Source: Alicyclobacillus acidocaldarius subsp. acidocaldarius Tc-4-1 (GTDB taxonomy: Bacteria; Bacillota; Bacilli; Alicyclobacillales; Alicyclobacillaceae). From it: a DNA stretch of 64,000 nucleotides. The first letter of the stretch is position 1, and each line of letters begins with the position of its first letter. The stretch is taken from the NCBI RefSeq assembly GCF_000219875.1, contig NC_017167.1:2627361-2691360 (forward strand), given 5' to 3'. A program made the translations under genes and the position numbers. Below, piece after piece: positions 35,511 to 44,665 of the stretch. Below the pieces are notes generated by a model. It did no database searches. It saw nothing but the letters and a program-made list of their open reading frames with translations, and was not told the origin of the DNA.

Positions 35511-37103
35511 TTATTCGGCGTCCACGAGCTGCGGGTTTTCCCCCTCGGGGAAGTTGGGCTTGGGGAATCCGCTGCGCACGCCCCAAAGGTAGAAGACAAG
35601 CGCGGACACGGCGACTACCACCATATCCCACCCGTAGGGCAGGACGCCGATGCCGCCGAACTTGCCGCTGCCAAGGAACGAGACGAGCGCCATCCACAAC
35701 AGATACACGATGAGCCAAAGCCCGCGGCGGAAGTGCTCCGAAAATCCGCGCCAGCCCGCCTTCTCGGTATAGTAGAAGTAAATCGGCAACCCGATGATGA
35801 TGACGATGATGACCTCGCCCGTCAGCGGCCACTGCGCCCAGTACAGGATGAGCGACGCGAAGATGAACGCGATAGGAGCAATGACGGCCATCCCCGGGAC
35901 TCGCACCGGGCGCTCGACGTTTTCGCCCATCTTGCGGAACGCCATGACGGCGATGGGTCCGGTGACGTACGAGATGAGCGTCGCGACCGAAATCACCCCG
36001 GAAAGCTCGCCCCAGCCCCGGAACATCAGCATGAAGATGTACGCGATGACGAGGTTCAGCCACATCGCCGCGCGTGGCACGCCGTAGCGCGGGTGAATCC
36101 GGCCGAACACCTTCGGAAAGTAGCCGTTCGCCTCCAGGCCGTGGACCATGCGCGCGGTCGTCGCCGTGTACGTGATGCCCGTGCCGGACGGCGACACGAA
36201 CGCGTCCAGAAAGAGAATGATGGCGAGCCAGTTCACGTTCAGGGCGAGGGCGAGATCGGCAAACGGCGATTTCAGGTTGATGCTCGCCCAGCCGTGGCTC
36301 AGCAGGTTCCCCGGCATCGAGCCGATGAACGCGGCCTGCAAGCAGAGGTAAATCACGCCGGCGAGTAGAACGGAGCCGATCACGGCGAGCGGCACGTTCC
36401 GGCTCGGGTTGCGGGCCTCGCCCGCCAGGTTGATGGGGCTCTGGAAGCCGTTAAACGCAAAGATGACGCCAGACGTCGCGATGGCCGTCAGGACGCTCGC
36501 CCATCCGTTGGGCGCAAACCCGCCGTACTGCGTGAAGTTGTGCGTGTCAAAGTGAGCGGCGATGAGGCCAATCACAGTGAGCGCAGGAATGATGAACTTG
36601 AACACAGTGATGAGCGTGTTGGCACGGGCGAACAGCTTCACCGTCCAGTAGTTCAGCAAAAAGTAAATGAAGACGAGGATGGCTGCCAGAAGCAAGCCGG
36701 GCGGCGTGAGCGTCTTGTTGACGTACAGGTGGTGCGTCCACTGAGCCCAGTGCCAGGGCCACGAGCTCATATACTGAATCGATGCCTCTGCCTCAATCGG
36801 GATGACGGACGCAATGGCAATCCAGTTCGCCCAACCGGACAAAAACCCGACGAACGACCCATGCGAATAATGCGCGTAGCGCACCATGCCGCCGGATCGC
36901 GGGAACATGGGGCCAAGTTCCGCATAGGTCAGGCCGATGAGTAAAATGACAGCCATACCCAGGATCCAGGCGACGATTGCGGCCGGACCTGCGACCTTGG
37001 CGGCCTTCCACGCGCCGAACAGCCAACCCGAGCCGATGATGGATCCGAGCCCGGTCATGGTCAGCGCGACGAGATGAATCTCTCGGCGCATGCCCTTGTC
37101 CAT
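35511..37103 (-). CDS. APC-superfamily amino acid permease
   Basis: 530 residues with about 13-14 membrane segments, amino acid/polyamine/organocation family. The first helix carries MTGLGSIIGSGWLFG, the backbone-binding G-rich unwinding motif, and FNGFQSPINLAGEARNPSRNVP marks helix 6. Helix 8 contains DAFVSPSGTGITYTATTARM. ATG at 37103 after GGGGAGG. It is divergent from an aldehyde dehydrogenase gene 438 bases away, hinting at uptake and breakdown of an amine or amino acid, though no specific substrate is shown. Confidence 0.87.
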   Translation of the reverse strand: MDKGMRREIHLVALTMTGLGSIIGSGWLFGAWKAAKVAGPAAIVAWILGMAVILLIGLTYAELGPMFPRSGGMVRYAHYSHGSFVGFLSGWANWIAIASVIPIEAEASIQYMSSWPWHWAQWTHHLYVNKTLTPPGLLLAAILVFIYFLLNYWTVKLFARANTLITVFKFIIPALTVIGLIAAHFDTHNFTQYGGFAPNGWASVLTAIATSGVIFAFNGFQSPINLAGEARNPSRNVPLAVIGSVLLAGVIYLCLQAAFIGSMPGNLLSHGWASINLKSPFADLALALNVNWLAIILFLDAFVSPSGTGITYTATTARMVHGLEANGYFPKVFGRIHPRYGVPRAAMWLNLVIAYIFMLMFRGWGELSGVISVATLISYVTGPIAVMAFRKMGENVERPVRVPGMAVIAPIAFIFASLILYWAQWPLTGEVIIVIIIGLPIYFYYTEKAGWRGFSEHFRRGLWLIVYLLWMALVSFLGSGKFGGIGVLPYGWDMVVVAVSALVFYLWGVRSGFPKPNFPEGENPQLVDAE

Positions 37104-37541
37104 GAAATTCCTCCCCTGTGTGTGCGGATTCCGTGATGTGCCCTCCCGCGGCGTCGGAGCACCCGCAGTGTCTCTGCGTGATCGCTTTCATGCGCATGTA
37201 TGAGGGCACAAACTGTCCACCATACGCCCCATGATGCCGCAAGGAGCTCAGCTCTGTCAACCGAGATACTTATTGGAATTGATGGACGATTTCGATCCTC
37301 CCGAGATGGACGATCAGTTCTCAACTTTTCCATTTGCGAAACGGCGCATGTCCGAATCGTTGAACGCGCAAGAACCTTCCCGGCATGAACGGACATCCTC
37401 GTTCATATCATCGGATTGGGTCAAGAAATTGAAAGACCTACGAACCCGATTTCTAGGGTTGAATCTTCGCAAGTCTCTTAATATGATGGAGTTGAAAGCG
37501 GTTTTCAACCGTTTTCTGACTCAAGTAAGGAGGGGACATGG
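37104..37541. other. 438-bp divergent intergenic region
   Basis: Non-coding region between the permease and the aldehyde dehydrogenase, less GC-rich than its surroundings and expected to hold two divergent promoters. The only clear structure is the inverted repeat at 37491-37509. A 109-codon frame crossing it on the plus strand looks non-coding. Confidence 0.6.
37491..37509. promoter_or_regulatory. Inverted repeat GTTGAAA-N5-TTTCAAC before the aldehyde dehydrogenase
   Basis: Perfect 7-base arms (37491-37497, 37503-37509) end 32 bases before the aldehyde dehydrogenase start, a position fitting a repressor operator or a leader hairpin. Confidence 0.45.
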
Positions 37542-39035
37542 GTGGCAGTTCAAGAAGTGAACGCGAGCGCTCTGCATCCGGATGTCGTCGAGTTTCTCAC
37601 GGGTCCCAAGGGCTTGTTTATTGACGGCGAATTCGTTCCCTCACTCTCCGGTAAAACCTTCAAGTCTATCAATCCCGCGACGGAAGAAGTCCTGGTAGAA
37701 GTCGCCGAGGCGGAAGCCCCCGATATCGACCGCGCGGTCAAAGCTGCTCGTCGCGCCTTTGAGTCCGGTCCGTGGTCGCGCATGAGCGCCGCAGAACGGT
37801 CTCGGTTGCTCTACAGACTGGCAGATCTGATGGAAGAACATAAGCTGCAGCTCGCTCAGCTGGAGACACTCGATAACGGCAAACCCATTCGCGAGTCCCT
37901 GAACGCAGACCTTCCCCTTGCGATTGAACACATTCGCTACTACGCCGGCTGGCCCACCAAAGTCGTGGGACAGACCATCCCAGTAGCAGGAAAATACTTC
38001 AATTACACGCGCCACGAGCCCGTTGGCGTAGTGGGCCAGATCATCCCGTGGAACTTCCCGCTCCTCATGGCGTGCTGGAAAATCGGCGCTGCGTTGGCCA
38101 TGGGCTGCACGGTGGTACTCAAGCCGGCCGAGCAGACGCCGCTCTCCGCACTCTACCTGGCCAAACTGATTCAGGAAGCCGGCTTCCCACCGGGTGTCGT
38201 TAACGTCGTGCCGGGCTTTGGCGAGACCGCTGGACAGGCGCTCGTGGAGCATCCGGACGTCAACAAGATTGCGTTCACCGGATCGACGGAAGTCGGCAAG
38301 CTCATCATGCGCAACGCTGCGGCTACGCTGAAGCGCGTCACGCTTGAACTCGGCGGCAAGTCCCCGAACATCATTCTCCCCGATGCCGACATGAGCCGAG
38401 CCATCCCAGGCGCGTTCATGGGGATCATGTTCAACCAGGGCCAGGTGTGCTGCGCCGGATCGCGCCTGTTCGTGCAGAAGAAAGCGTACGACAACGTGGT
38501 GGCCGATCTCGTCTCCCTCGCGAAGAAGATCCGCCAGGGCCCGGGTCTGGACCAAAGCACGGAGATGGGACCGCTCGTGTCCGATGAACAGGAAAAGCGC
38601 GTGCTCGGCTACATCGAGAAGGGCGTGGAAGAGGGCGCCGAGGTCCTCGTGGGCGGCGGCAAGGCCACGGATCGCGGATACTTCGTGCAGCCGACCATCT
38701 TTGCCAACGTCCGGGACGACATGACCATCGCGCGCGAAGAGATCTTCGGACCGGTGGTCGCGGCGATGCCGTTTGAAGACCTGGACGAAGTCATTGCGCG
38801 CGCGAACGACACGGAGTACGGCCTGGCGGCCGGTGTGTGGACGGAGAATATCCGCAACGCCCACTATATCGCCAGCAAGCTGAAGGCCGGCACTGTTTGG
38901 GTCAACTGCTACAACGTGTTTGACGCGGCGGCTCCGTTTGGTGGATACAAGCAGTCTGGTATCGGGCGCGAAATGGGCTCGTATGCGTTGAACAACTACA
39001 CGGAAGTCAAGGACGTCTGGATCAGCTTGAGCTGA
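37542..39035 (+). CDS. NAD(P)-dependent aldehyde dehydrogenase
   Basis: Oxidises an aldehyde to its acid. 497 residues with the full ALDH set: cofactor segment [19 protein letters not shown], Lys194 in [16 protein letters not shown] loop, catalytic Glu269 in LELGGKSPN and nucleophile Cys303 in [11 protein letters not shown]. The C-terminal [13 protein letters not shown] is typical of the betaine/phenylacetaldehyde/ALDH1-like group. GTG start at 37542 after GGAGGGG, with a strong terminator behind it. The specific substrate is unclear. Confidence 0.92.
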   Translation: MAVQEVNASALHPDVVEFLTGPKGLFIDGEFVPSLSGKTFKSINPATEEVLVEVAEAEAPDIDRAVKAARRAFESGPWSRMSAAERSRLLYRLADLMEEHKLQLAQLETLDNGKPIRESLNADLPLAIEHIRYYAGWPTKVVGQTIPVAGKYFNYTRHEPVGVVGQIIPWNFPLLMACWKIGAALAMGCTVVLKPAEQTPLSALYLAKLIQEAGFPPGVVNVVPGFGETAGQALVEHPDVNKIAFTGSTEVGKLIMRNAAATLKRVTLELGGKSPNIILPDADMSRAIPGAFMGIMFNQGQVCCAGSRLFVQKKAYDNVVADLVSLAKKIRQGPGLDQSTEMGPLVSDEQEKRVLGYIEKGVEEGAEVLVGGGKATDRGYFVQPTIFANVRDDMTIAREEIFGPVVAAMPFEDLDEVIARANDTEYGLAAGVWTENIRNAHYIASKLKAGTVWVNCYNVFDAAAPFGGYKQSGIGREMGSYALNNYTEVKDVWISLS

Positions 39036-39053
39036 ATCTCGCATGCAAGTGAG

Positions 39054-39080
39054 GCCCGGCGAAGCGCCGGGCCTATTTTT
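39054..39080 (+). terminator. Rho-independent terminator
   Basis: GCCCGGCG pairs with CGCCGGGC around a 3-base loop, followed by CTATTTTT; 18 bases after the aldehyde dehydrogenase stop. Confidence 0.92.
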
Positions 39081-39179
39081 GTCACCCAAATTGGCAGATG
39101 TGGACGTTTGTAGACACCGGCGCTCCCATGCTCGCCTATTGTGTGCAGAAAGAGATTCTCTTGGCGAGGAGGACGCCCA

Positions 39180-40208
39180 GTGTCACAGCCTAACATTCCG
39201 AATATCAACCCATCCATCACGCTCACTCGGGATGACGCGGTCAACCTGCTTCTCTCGTCCATCGCGCTCGAGGAACTCGGACTTGGCCACCTCACGAACG
39301 CGGAGGCGGAAAAGATCCAATACGTCCTCGGTACGTTGACGGGCGCCACCGGAACCCAACCGTCGCTGGATGACCTACTCACGCTCAATCAATCGGTGAA
39401 CGCCACGCTGGACAACATCATCCGCAAAGAGCTCATCTTGGACAGCAAGCTCAGCAACGTGATGTCGCTAGCGAATGTCGGCCCTACCGGTCCCACAGGA
39501 CCTACAGGGCCTACCGGACCGACGGGACCCACAGGGCCAACTGGACCCACAGGACCCACAGGACCCACAGGACCCACAGGACCCACAGGACCCACAGGAC
39601 CCACAGGACCCACAGGACCCACAGGACCCACAGGACCCACAGGACCCACAGGACCCACAGGACCGACTGGACCGACTGGACCCGCGGGTTCGAGCGCCAT
39701 CATTCCGTACGCATCTGGGCTGCCCGTCGCGTTGACGACCGTGGCCGGCGGTCTGGTGGGCACCACGAGCCTTGTCGGGTTCGGCAGCTCAGTGACGGGC
39801 GTCACGCTGCTCGGCTCCGGCCAGATCGATCTCACGGGCGCCGGGGGGACGCTCCTCAACTTCGCGTTCTCCATGCCGCGCGCTGGGACCATCACGTCCA
39901 TCGTCGCGTACTTCAGCGCCACCGCCGCCCTGAATCTGCTTGGCACGACGGTGACCATCACCGCACAGCTGTATGAGTCGACGACGCCAAACAACACGTT
40001 CTCGCCCATCCCGGGGGCGTCTGTCATGTTGACACCTCTCACCGGCACCATCGCCGTGGGGCAAATCGCTACCGGCAGCGCCACGGGGCTTTCCATCCCG
40101 GTCAGCGCTGGCACGCGGCTTCTGCTCGTCTTCTCAGCGACGGCAAGCGGCCTGTCCCTCGTGCAGACCGTCGCGGGTTACGCCTCGGCGGGCGTTGCCA
40201 TCAGTTGA
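39180..40208 (+). CDS. Collagen-like surface protein with BclB-type C-terminal domain
   Basis: 342 residues from GTG 39180 (GAGGAGG upstream). Residues 1-100 form a leader domain (PNITL-like start, [20 protein letters not shown]). Residues 101-169 are 23 Gly-Pro-X triplets, 22 of them GPT, forming a collagen triple-helix stalk. Residues 170-342 match the C-terminal trimer-forming domain of exosporium BclB ([36 protein letters not shown]). There is no signal peptide, as with spore-surface proteins assembled from the mother cell. Thr in GPT is the known O-glycosylation site in Bacillus BclA, and a GT2 gene lies 1.1 kb away. Spore-surface location is inferred. Confidence 0.9.
   Translation: MSQPNIPNINPSITLTRDDAVNLLLSSIALEELGLGHLTNAEAEKIQYVLGTLTGATGTQPSLDDLLTLNQSVNATLDNIIRKELILDSKLSNVMSLANVGPTGPTGPTGPTGPTGPTGPTGPTGPTGPTGPTGPTGPTGPTGPTGPTGPTGPTGPTGPTGPTGPTGPAGSSAIIPYASGLPVALTTVAGGLVGTTSLVGFGSSVTGVTLLGSGQIDLTGAGGTLLNFAFSMPRAGTITSIVAYFSATAALNLLGTTVTITAQLYESTTPNNTFSPIPGASVMLTPLTGTIAVGQIATGSATGLSIPVSAGTRLLLVFSATASGLSLVQTVAGYASAGVAIS
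39480..39686 (+). repeat. Collagen repeat; 13 identical 9-bp units at its core
   Basis: 23 Gly-Pro-X triplets. Bases 39543-39659 are 13 perfect tandem copies of GGACCCACA; the flanking triplets use varied codons (GGC CCT ACC, GGG CCA ACT). The identical core shows recent expansion by slippage and may vary in number between strains, or be collapsed in assemblies. Confidence 0.95.
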
Positions 40209-40237
40209 CCAAGGCTCGGAGACGGTCGAACTCCCTC

Positions 40238-40921
40238 TCAAGGATTCGGCCGTCTCCTGCGCGCGCTGCGCCGAAGGCTTTGAGCCCCCTTCCGCCCGAG
40301 CGGTGTCCACAGCTGGTGGGCCGGATCGCGCTCGATGCGAGAAACGCGCGACGCCGGGCCTCGCAGGAAGGGCAAGGAATGCAAGGTCTCCGCGTTCCTC
40401 GCGGACTTGCCAAGATGGCCACACGCCTCCTCAATTCGTTCAAGAAACCCTTGTCTCGCACGTCGCCAGGCGCCGCTCAACTCCGCGATTCCCGCGTCAT
40501 CCACCCGCTGATCCACGAGGTGAACCAGCCGGAGCAGCACCACGACGCCCTCCCACACGCCCTGCGAACCGCGGTCCCGTCGCGCGCCTGCCGCGTGGCC
40601 GAGAGCGGCCTCGAGTGCCTCGCATTCCCAGCGAAACGCCTCCCAATGTCCCGCGTACATGGCAAGCCGCGCGTGCGCCTCCTCCTCGGCGCACGGCCAG
40701 CTGTTCTCCATTTGTCGACACAAACGCACAAGGAGCTCGCGAAGGCACTTTAGCGACTCATGATGCACGAGCGCCATGAGCCCTGTCGATCCGGCATTCG
40801 CGCGCACCGCGGCGGCCAACAGGCGCGCGGACGCCGCCTCCAACTGAGCGAGCCGCTCCAAAACCAGAACAGCCGATGGAGCCCCTGAACGCGAAGCGAT
40901 GTCCCCTATTCCCCGCAACAT
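40238..40921 (-). CDS. Hypothetical helical protein next to the collagen-leader gene
   Basis: 227 residues from ATG 40921, overlapping the end of the upstream collagen-leader paralogue by 16 bases. It is rich in Ala, Leu and Arg with long helical stretches (AVLVLERLAQLEAASARLLA, LKCLRELLVRLCRQME) and several Cys, and a basic C terminus. The ribosome site is weak (GAGGGTG). Overlap and orientation suggest coupling to the leader gene. I do not recognise the family, and the call rests on composition and position. Confidence 0.45.
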   Translation of the reverse strand: MLRGIGDIASRSGAPSAVLVLERLAQLEAASARLLAAAVRANAGSTGLMALVHHESLKCLRELLVRLCRQMENSWPCAEEEAHARLAMYAGHWEAFRWECEALEAALGHAAGARRDRGSQGVWEGVVVLLRLVHLVDQRVDDAGIAELSGAWRRARQGFLERIEEACGHLGKSARNAETLHSLPFLRGPASRVSRIERDPAHQLWTPLGRKGAQSLRRSARRRRPNP

Positions 40922-41217
40922 TCCGGAGCACCCTCGCAGGGCAGCATTCTCATCACCGCGTCGAGCTTCATCTGAAGCAGCAATTCCTTGCGAATGAGTG
41001 TGCGAAGCGTTCGCTCCACAGCCTCGTTGACACACAGGAGTTCTTCCATCGACAGTTGCGGATCCGCCACCGCCTTCTGCAACTTCTCGCCCTCGGCGTT
41101 CAGAATGTGGGCCAGCCCCAGCTCCTCCATCGCGATAGAGGCGAGCAAGAGATGAACCACCTGTTCCCTCGTCAGCTCGATGTCCGGCCGAATGTCCGGA
41201 ATATTGGGCATGGACAC
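40906..41217 (-). CDS. Leader-domain-only paralogue of the collagen-like protein
   Basis: 103 residues. GTG 41217 (GGAGG eight bases upstream) starts V-S-M-PNIP, parallel to V-S-Q-PNIP of the collagen-like protein. IELTREQVVHLLLASIAMEE, LAHILNAEGEKLQ and RTLIRKELLLQMKLDAVM align with the leader domain residues of that protein. It ends in CEGAPECCGE without any Gly-Pro-X repeat. It may cap or template the spore-surface layer or pair with the collagen leader. Divergent from the GT2 gene. Confidence 0.8.
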   Translation of the reverse strand: MSMPNIPDIRPDIELTREQVVHLLLASIAMEELGLAHILNAEGEKLQKAVADPQLSMEELLCVNEAVERTLRTLIRKELLLQMKLDAVMRMLPCEGAPECCGE

Positions 41218-41305
41218 AGCGCATTCCTCCCTCCCTCCACCTGTATGCAGGCCATCGCCCAAGCGCGCCAGGCGGACGCGCGCCTTCGCGCGACGGTCGT
41301 CCGCC

Positions 41306-41315
41306 GCATAAGGTA
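41306..41315 (+). promoter_or_regulatory. Candidate mother-cell sigma (SigK-type) -10 element
   Basis: GCATAAGGTA fits the SigK -10 pattern gCATAnnnTA, 26 bases before the GT2 start. The -35 (AC) is not at the ideal distance. On the opposite strand CATACAG (complement of 41241-41247) is near the leader gene, similar to SigE/SigK -10. Weak evidence, but it agrees with a sporulation role. Confidence 0.35.
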
Positions 41316-41340
41316 AAGGTGCAACCTGGGAGGAATGCGC

Positions 41341-42426
41341 ATGGCCACCTGGTCCCTTTGCATGATTGTCCGAAATGAGGAGGACACGCTTCCGCGCTGC
41401 CTCGCGTCCGTCGGCGATCTCGCCGACGAGATCATCGTCGTCGACACGGGTTCGACGGATCGCACATCTGAAGTGGCCCGATCTTTCGGCGCACACGTGC
41501 ACCCTTTCACGTGGCGCGACGACTTCAGCGCGGCGCGTAACTACGCGTTCAGCCTCGCGACAGCCGACTACATTTTCTGGCTCGACGCGGACGACGTCAT
41601 CCGCGCAGAGGATTTCTCCACATGGAAAGACCTGAAGACCTCGCTGGATCCCGGTGTCGACGCCGTCACCGCCTGGTACCATCTCGCGTTTTACGGCGAT
41701 ACACCATCGTACAGTTCCCGACTGGTTCGCGTGGTGCGGCGAGCTGCCGGCTTTCTCTGGCGTGGCCAGGTGCACGAATACCTGGAGGTCCGGGGCAACG
41801 TGCTCCACTCCGACGCGGCCGTCTGTCACCGCCCCGTGCGACACGACGCGGACCGCAACCTGCGCATCTACGAGGCGCGCATCCGCGCCGGGGAGTTGCT
41901 CGGCGCGCGCGACACGCTCTACTACGCGAACGAGCTTGTCGATCACGGCCGGATTGTCGAAGCGATGACCCAATACGAGGCGTTCCTCAAGATGCCTGAC
42001 ATTTGGAAGGAAGATGCCATCTTCGCCTGTTATCGGCTCTCGGATTGCCACCTCCGGCTCGGTCAGCAGGAGGAGGCGCGCATGGCCGTGCTGCGATCGT
42101 TCCTGTACGACGCACCCCGTTCCGAGGCGTGTTGCCGGCTCGGACACGCGGCGCTTGAACAGGGCGATCTCGACGCGGCGCTGTCGTGGTATCGGCTGGC
42201 CATCCTCTGCCGCCGCCCTCCTGGATTCGTGGGCTTTCTCAACCGCGCCTGCGAGACCTGGCTGCCCCATATCCAACTCTGCGTGATTCTCGCGCGGCTC
42301 GGGCGCATCGGGGAGGCTTACGAACACAACGAGTGGGCAGCGAAGTTTCTCGGCAGCGAAGATCCGATGATTCTCCACAACCGCGCACAACTCGCCGCGA
42401 TGCTTCAAGCGTCAGAGGGCGCGTGA
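41341..42426 (+). CDS. GT2-family glycosyltransferase with TPR-like C terminus
   Basis: 361 residues from ATG 41341 (GGAGG seven bases upstream). The GT-A domain begins LCMIVRNEEDTLPRCL, with the GSTDRT loop and the metal-binding WLDADD. The C-terminal ~170 residues are helical repeats resembling TPR (WKEDAIFACYRLSDCHLRLGQ). It is divergent from the collagen-leader paralogue. In spore-forming bacilli similar GT2 enzymes next to collagen-like genes glycosylate the GPT stalk; that role is inferred here. No membrane segments. Confidence 0.85.
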   Translation: MATWSLCMIVRNEEDTLPRCLASVGDLADEIIVVDTGSTDRTSEVARSFGAHVHPFTWRDDFSAARNYAFSLATADYIFWLDADDVIRAEDFSTWKDLKTSLDPGVDAVTAWYHLAFYGDTPSYSSRLVRVVRRAAGFLWRGQVHEYLEVRGNVLHSDAAVCHRPVRHDADRNLRIYEARIRAGELLGARDTLYYANELVDHGRIVEAMTQYEAFLKMPDIWKEDAIFACYRLSDCHLRLGQQEEARMAVLRSFLYDAPRSEACCRLGHAALEQGDLDAALSWYRLAILCRRPPGFVGFLNRACETWLPHIQLCVILARLGRIGEAYEHNEWAAKFLGSEDPMILHNRAQLAAMLQASEGA

Positions 42427-42453
42427 CGGGCAGGCCCGCCGCGCGCCCAAGCC

Positions 42454-43512
42454 TTACTTCTGCACGGGCTGCAGGTGTTGCATGACGATGGCCGCCGACT
42501 GCGTGTTGGCCGGCCCGGGCGTGATCCACAGGTTCTGTTTCGTGGGCCAGCCCGTGTAGTTGCTGTCGTTGTACTCGTACCAGTACGCGCCTACGAGAAG
42601 GGGAATGACCGGCATCTTCTCGGCGGCGATGCGTTCAATCTGGTACATGATCTTTTTCTGCTCCGCGAGATCGGTCGTCTGCGCGAACGCGTTCAGCAGT
42701 TTGTCGACCTGGGGATTGTGGAACCCTTCGACGTTGAACGATCCGTTCGAGTCAAGCAGATCGTAGTACTGGAGATAGGGCGTCGGGCCTTCGTTCGTCC
42801 AAGAGATGGCGAGATCGTACTTGCCGGGAATCACGCCGTGCGCACTCGCGGTCGGCGCGATGTTGCTGTAATACGTGCCGAACGTGACTTGCTCGATGTT
42901 GACCTTGATCCCGATCTTCGCGAGGTCCTGCTGGATCAGGAGGCAGTCTTCGTCCCAGTCGCTCCAACCCGATACGACCTCGAGGTTAAACGACAACTCC
43001 TTCCCGTCCTTGGCGTAGATTCCGTTCTTGTCCTTCTTGAATCCAGCCGCCTGAAGCAACTGTTCAGCTTTTGCGTCGTTCACAGGCGGGAAGTGCAGGT
43101 ACGAGGACGGCAACGTCGGATCGAGCCAGGACTTGTAGTTTGGCAGCGGCAGGCTGATGGGGTTGGCCACGCCTTCGTAACCCGTCTCGCCGATCACGGA
43201 GAGCTTCTGGCGGTCAATGGCCAGGCTAATGGCTTCCCGCACGTTCGGGATGGCGAGCAGCGGATTCGAGAGGTTGGGATACAGCTCGACGATGTTGTCA
43301 GGCGGGAAGTAGTAGTGGTTGTGCGGGTTCACGTCGACGTAGGTCTTTTGCACGTTCGGAATGTCCAGATTGCCATACTGCACCTGGCCTTCCGCGAGGG
43401 CGAGATCCGCGCTCTGATTGCTCGTGAAAGCCGGGTAATCGCTTGCAAATGGAATCGCTTCTTGCTCGCCTCGCTCACCCCACTCCAAAGAAATCGCTTT
43501 CAAAGAAAACAT
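42454..43512 (-). pseudogene. Family-5 solute-binding protein, N-terminal part lost
   Basis: Only the C-terminal ~335 residues remain, from AFTSNQSADLALAEGQVQYG through VREAISLAIDRQKLSVIG, IKVNIEQVTFGTYYSNIAPT and MPVIPLLVGAYWYEYNDSNY to the stop at 42454. The lipobox, linker and N-terminal lobe (about 200 residues) are absent. The sequence before it, up to 43512, is unlike the family and merges into the LysR promoter region. Probably a deletion remnant, without an export signal or clear start. Confidence 0.8.
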
Positions 43513-43567
43513 ACAACGCGTCCGTCAACTGCGCAAGCCCTATTCTCACAACTTTCACGCGAGGTCC

Positions 43568-43579
43568 GTTCCGCGGAAC
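43568..43579. promoter_or_regulatory. Palindrome GTTCCGCGGAAC before the LysR gene
   Basis: Perfect 12-bp palindrome about 80 bases upstream of the LysR-type gene; could be its own binding site, as LysR regulators usually control their promoter. Confidence 0.4.
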
Positions 43580-43660
43580 ACCGCGGTTGACAGAAGGCCT
43601 GAGCTCATGTGTCATGGTAGCAAACGCATCGGGGAAATTCGGCGGATCGGGAGGATGCGC

Positions 43661-44533
43661 ATGGAACTTATCCAACTCGAGTACTTTTTGGCGGTCGCAG
43701 AGCACCAGAGCTTTCGCCGCGCTGCGGACGCCATCCGCGTCTCGCAACCCGCGCTGTCGCGCGCCATCCAGAAGCTCGAGGGCGATCTCGGCGCGCCGCT
43801 CTTCGTGCGCACCGCGCAGGGCGTGCGCCTCACGCCGTGCGGCGAGGCGTTTCTGCCTCACGCCCGCCAGGCGCTCGCCGAGGTGGCTGCGGGCGTTCGC
43901 AAGGTCGCCGAGCTCACGGGCCAGGCCCGGGGCGTGCTCCACGTCGGCCTCATCTACTCGCTCGGCACGCGCTTCCTCCCCGACGTCATTCGCACGTTCA
44001 CCCGCACGCACCCCGGGGTGACCGTCCGGCTGTCCGAAGCGCCGACCCAGAAGCTCTTGCAACAGCTTGATGCTGGCGAGATCGACATCGCGTTCTGCAC
44101 GCCGCAACACGCGCCGCACCTGACGCTCGTCGAAATCCTGCAGGAGGAACTCGTGGCCATCGTCCCCCCGGATCACCCGCTCGCGGCGAAGGACCAGTGT
44201 CATCTGTCCGATCTCGCCGACGAGCCATTCGTGGCGTACGCGCGTGAAAGCGGTATCCGCCACGTGATTGAACGCTACTGCGCGGAGGCGGGATTCACGC
44301 CGCGCGTGGCCATGGAAGGCGTCGAGGATCTGACCGTGGCAGGGCTCGTGGCTGCGGGCGTCGGCGTCGCCGTGGTGCCCCTGCACGCCCAGATCGCTCA
44401 GCTGCCCGTCCACCTTCTCCGGCTGTGCGAGCCGTGCAAGCGGTCCGTCTACATGGCCTGGCACAGCCACACGCCTCTGTCACCCGTCGCCCGCGCATTC
44501 ATCGCATTTGTGAAGCGCATGTGCGCACCGTAA
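43661..44533 (+). CDS. LysR-family transcriptional regulator
   Basis: 290 residues. The ATG at 43661 is six bases after GGGAGG and starts the usual MELIQLEYFLAVAEHQSFRR winged helix with SQPALSRAIQKLE as the recognition region. The C-terminal periplasmic-binding-like domain senses an unknown co-inducer. Its divergent neighbour is a truncated binding-protein gene, so its original target may have been lost; it could also act on the downstream hydrolase. Confidence 0.9.
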   Translation: MELIQLEYFLAVAEHQSFRRAADAIRVSQPALSRAIQKLEGDLGAPLFVRTAQGVRLTPCGEAFLPHARQALAEVAAGVRKVAELTGQARGVLHVGLIYSLGTRFLPDVIRTFTRTHPGVTVRLSEAPTQKLLQQLDAGEIDIAFCTPQHAPHLTLVEILQEELVAIVPPDHPLAAKDQCHLSDLADEPFVAYARESGIRHVIERYCAEAGFTPRVAMEGVEDLTVAGLVAAGVGVAVVPLHAQIAQLPVHLLRLCEPCKRSVYMAWHSHTPLSPVARAFIAFVKRMCAP

Positions 44534-44665
44534 CGGCCCGGGAGGCATCCGTTTCAGACCGCGCATGGCGTCCAGCGCGCGCACGAATCCCCGCATTTCT
44601 ACCCGAGCCCGGCAACCTGCTACACTTGAGGGTGGACGTTTTCAACGACGGGAAGGGGACTTCAC

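Noticed and set aside
37231-37560. 109-codon frame between the permease and aldehyde dehydrogenase
   Set aside because: No ribosome site, unusual composition, overlaps the start of the dehydrogenase and the inverted repeat; likely promoter region.
39389-40114. Minus-strand Val-Gly-Pro repeat protein
   Set aside because: It is the antisense reading of the Gly-Pro-Thr collagen repeat; no start context or flanking domain.
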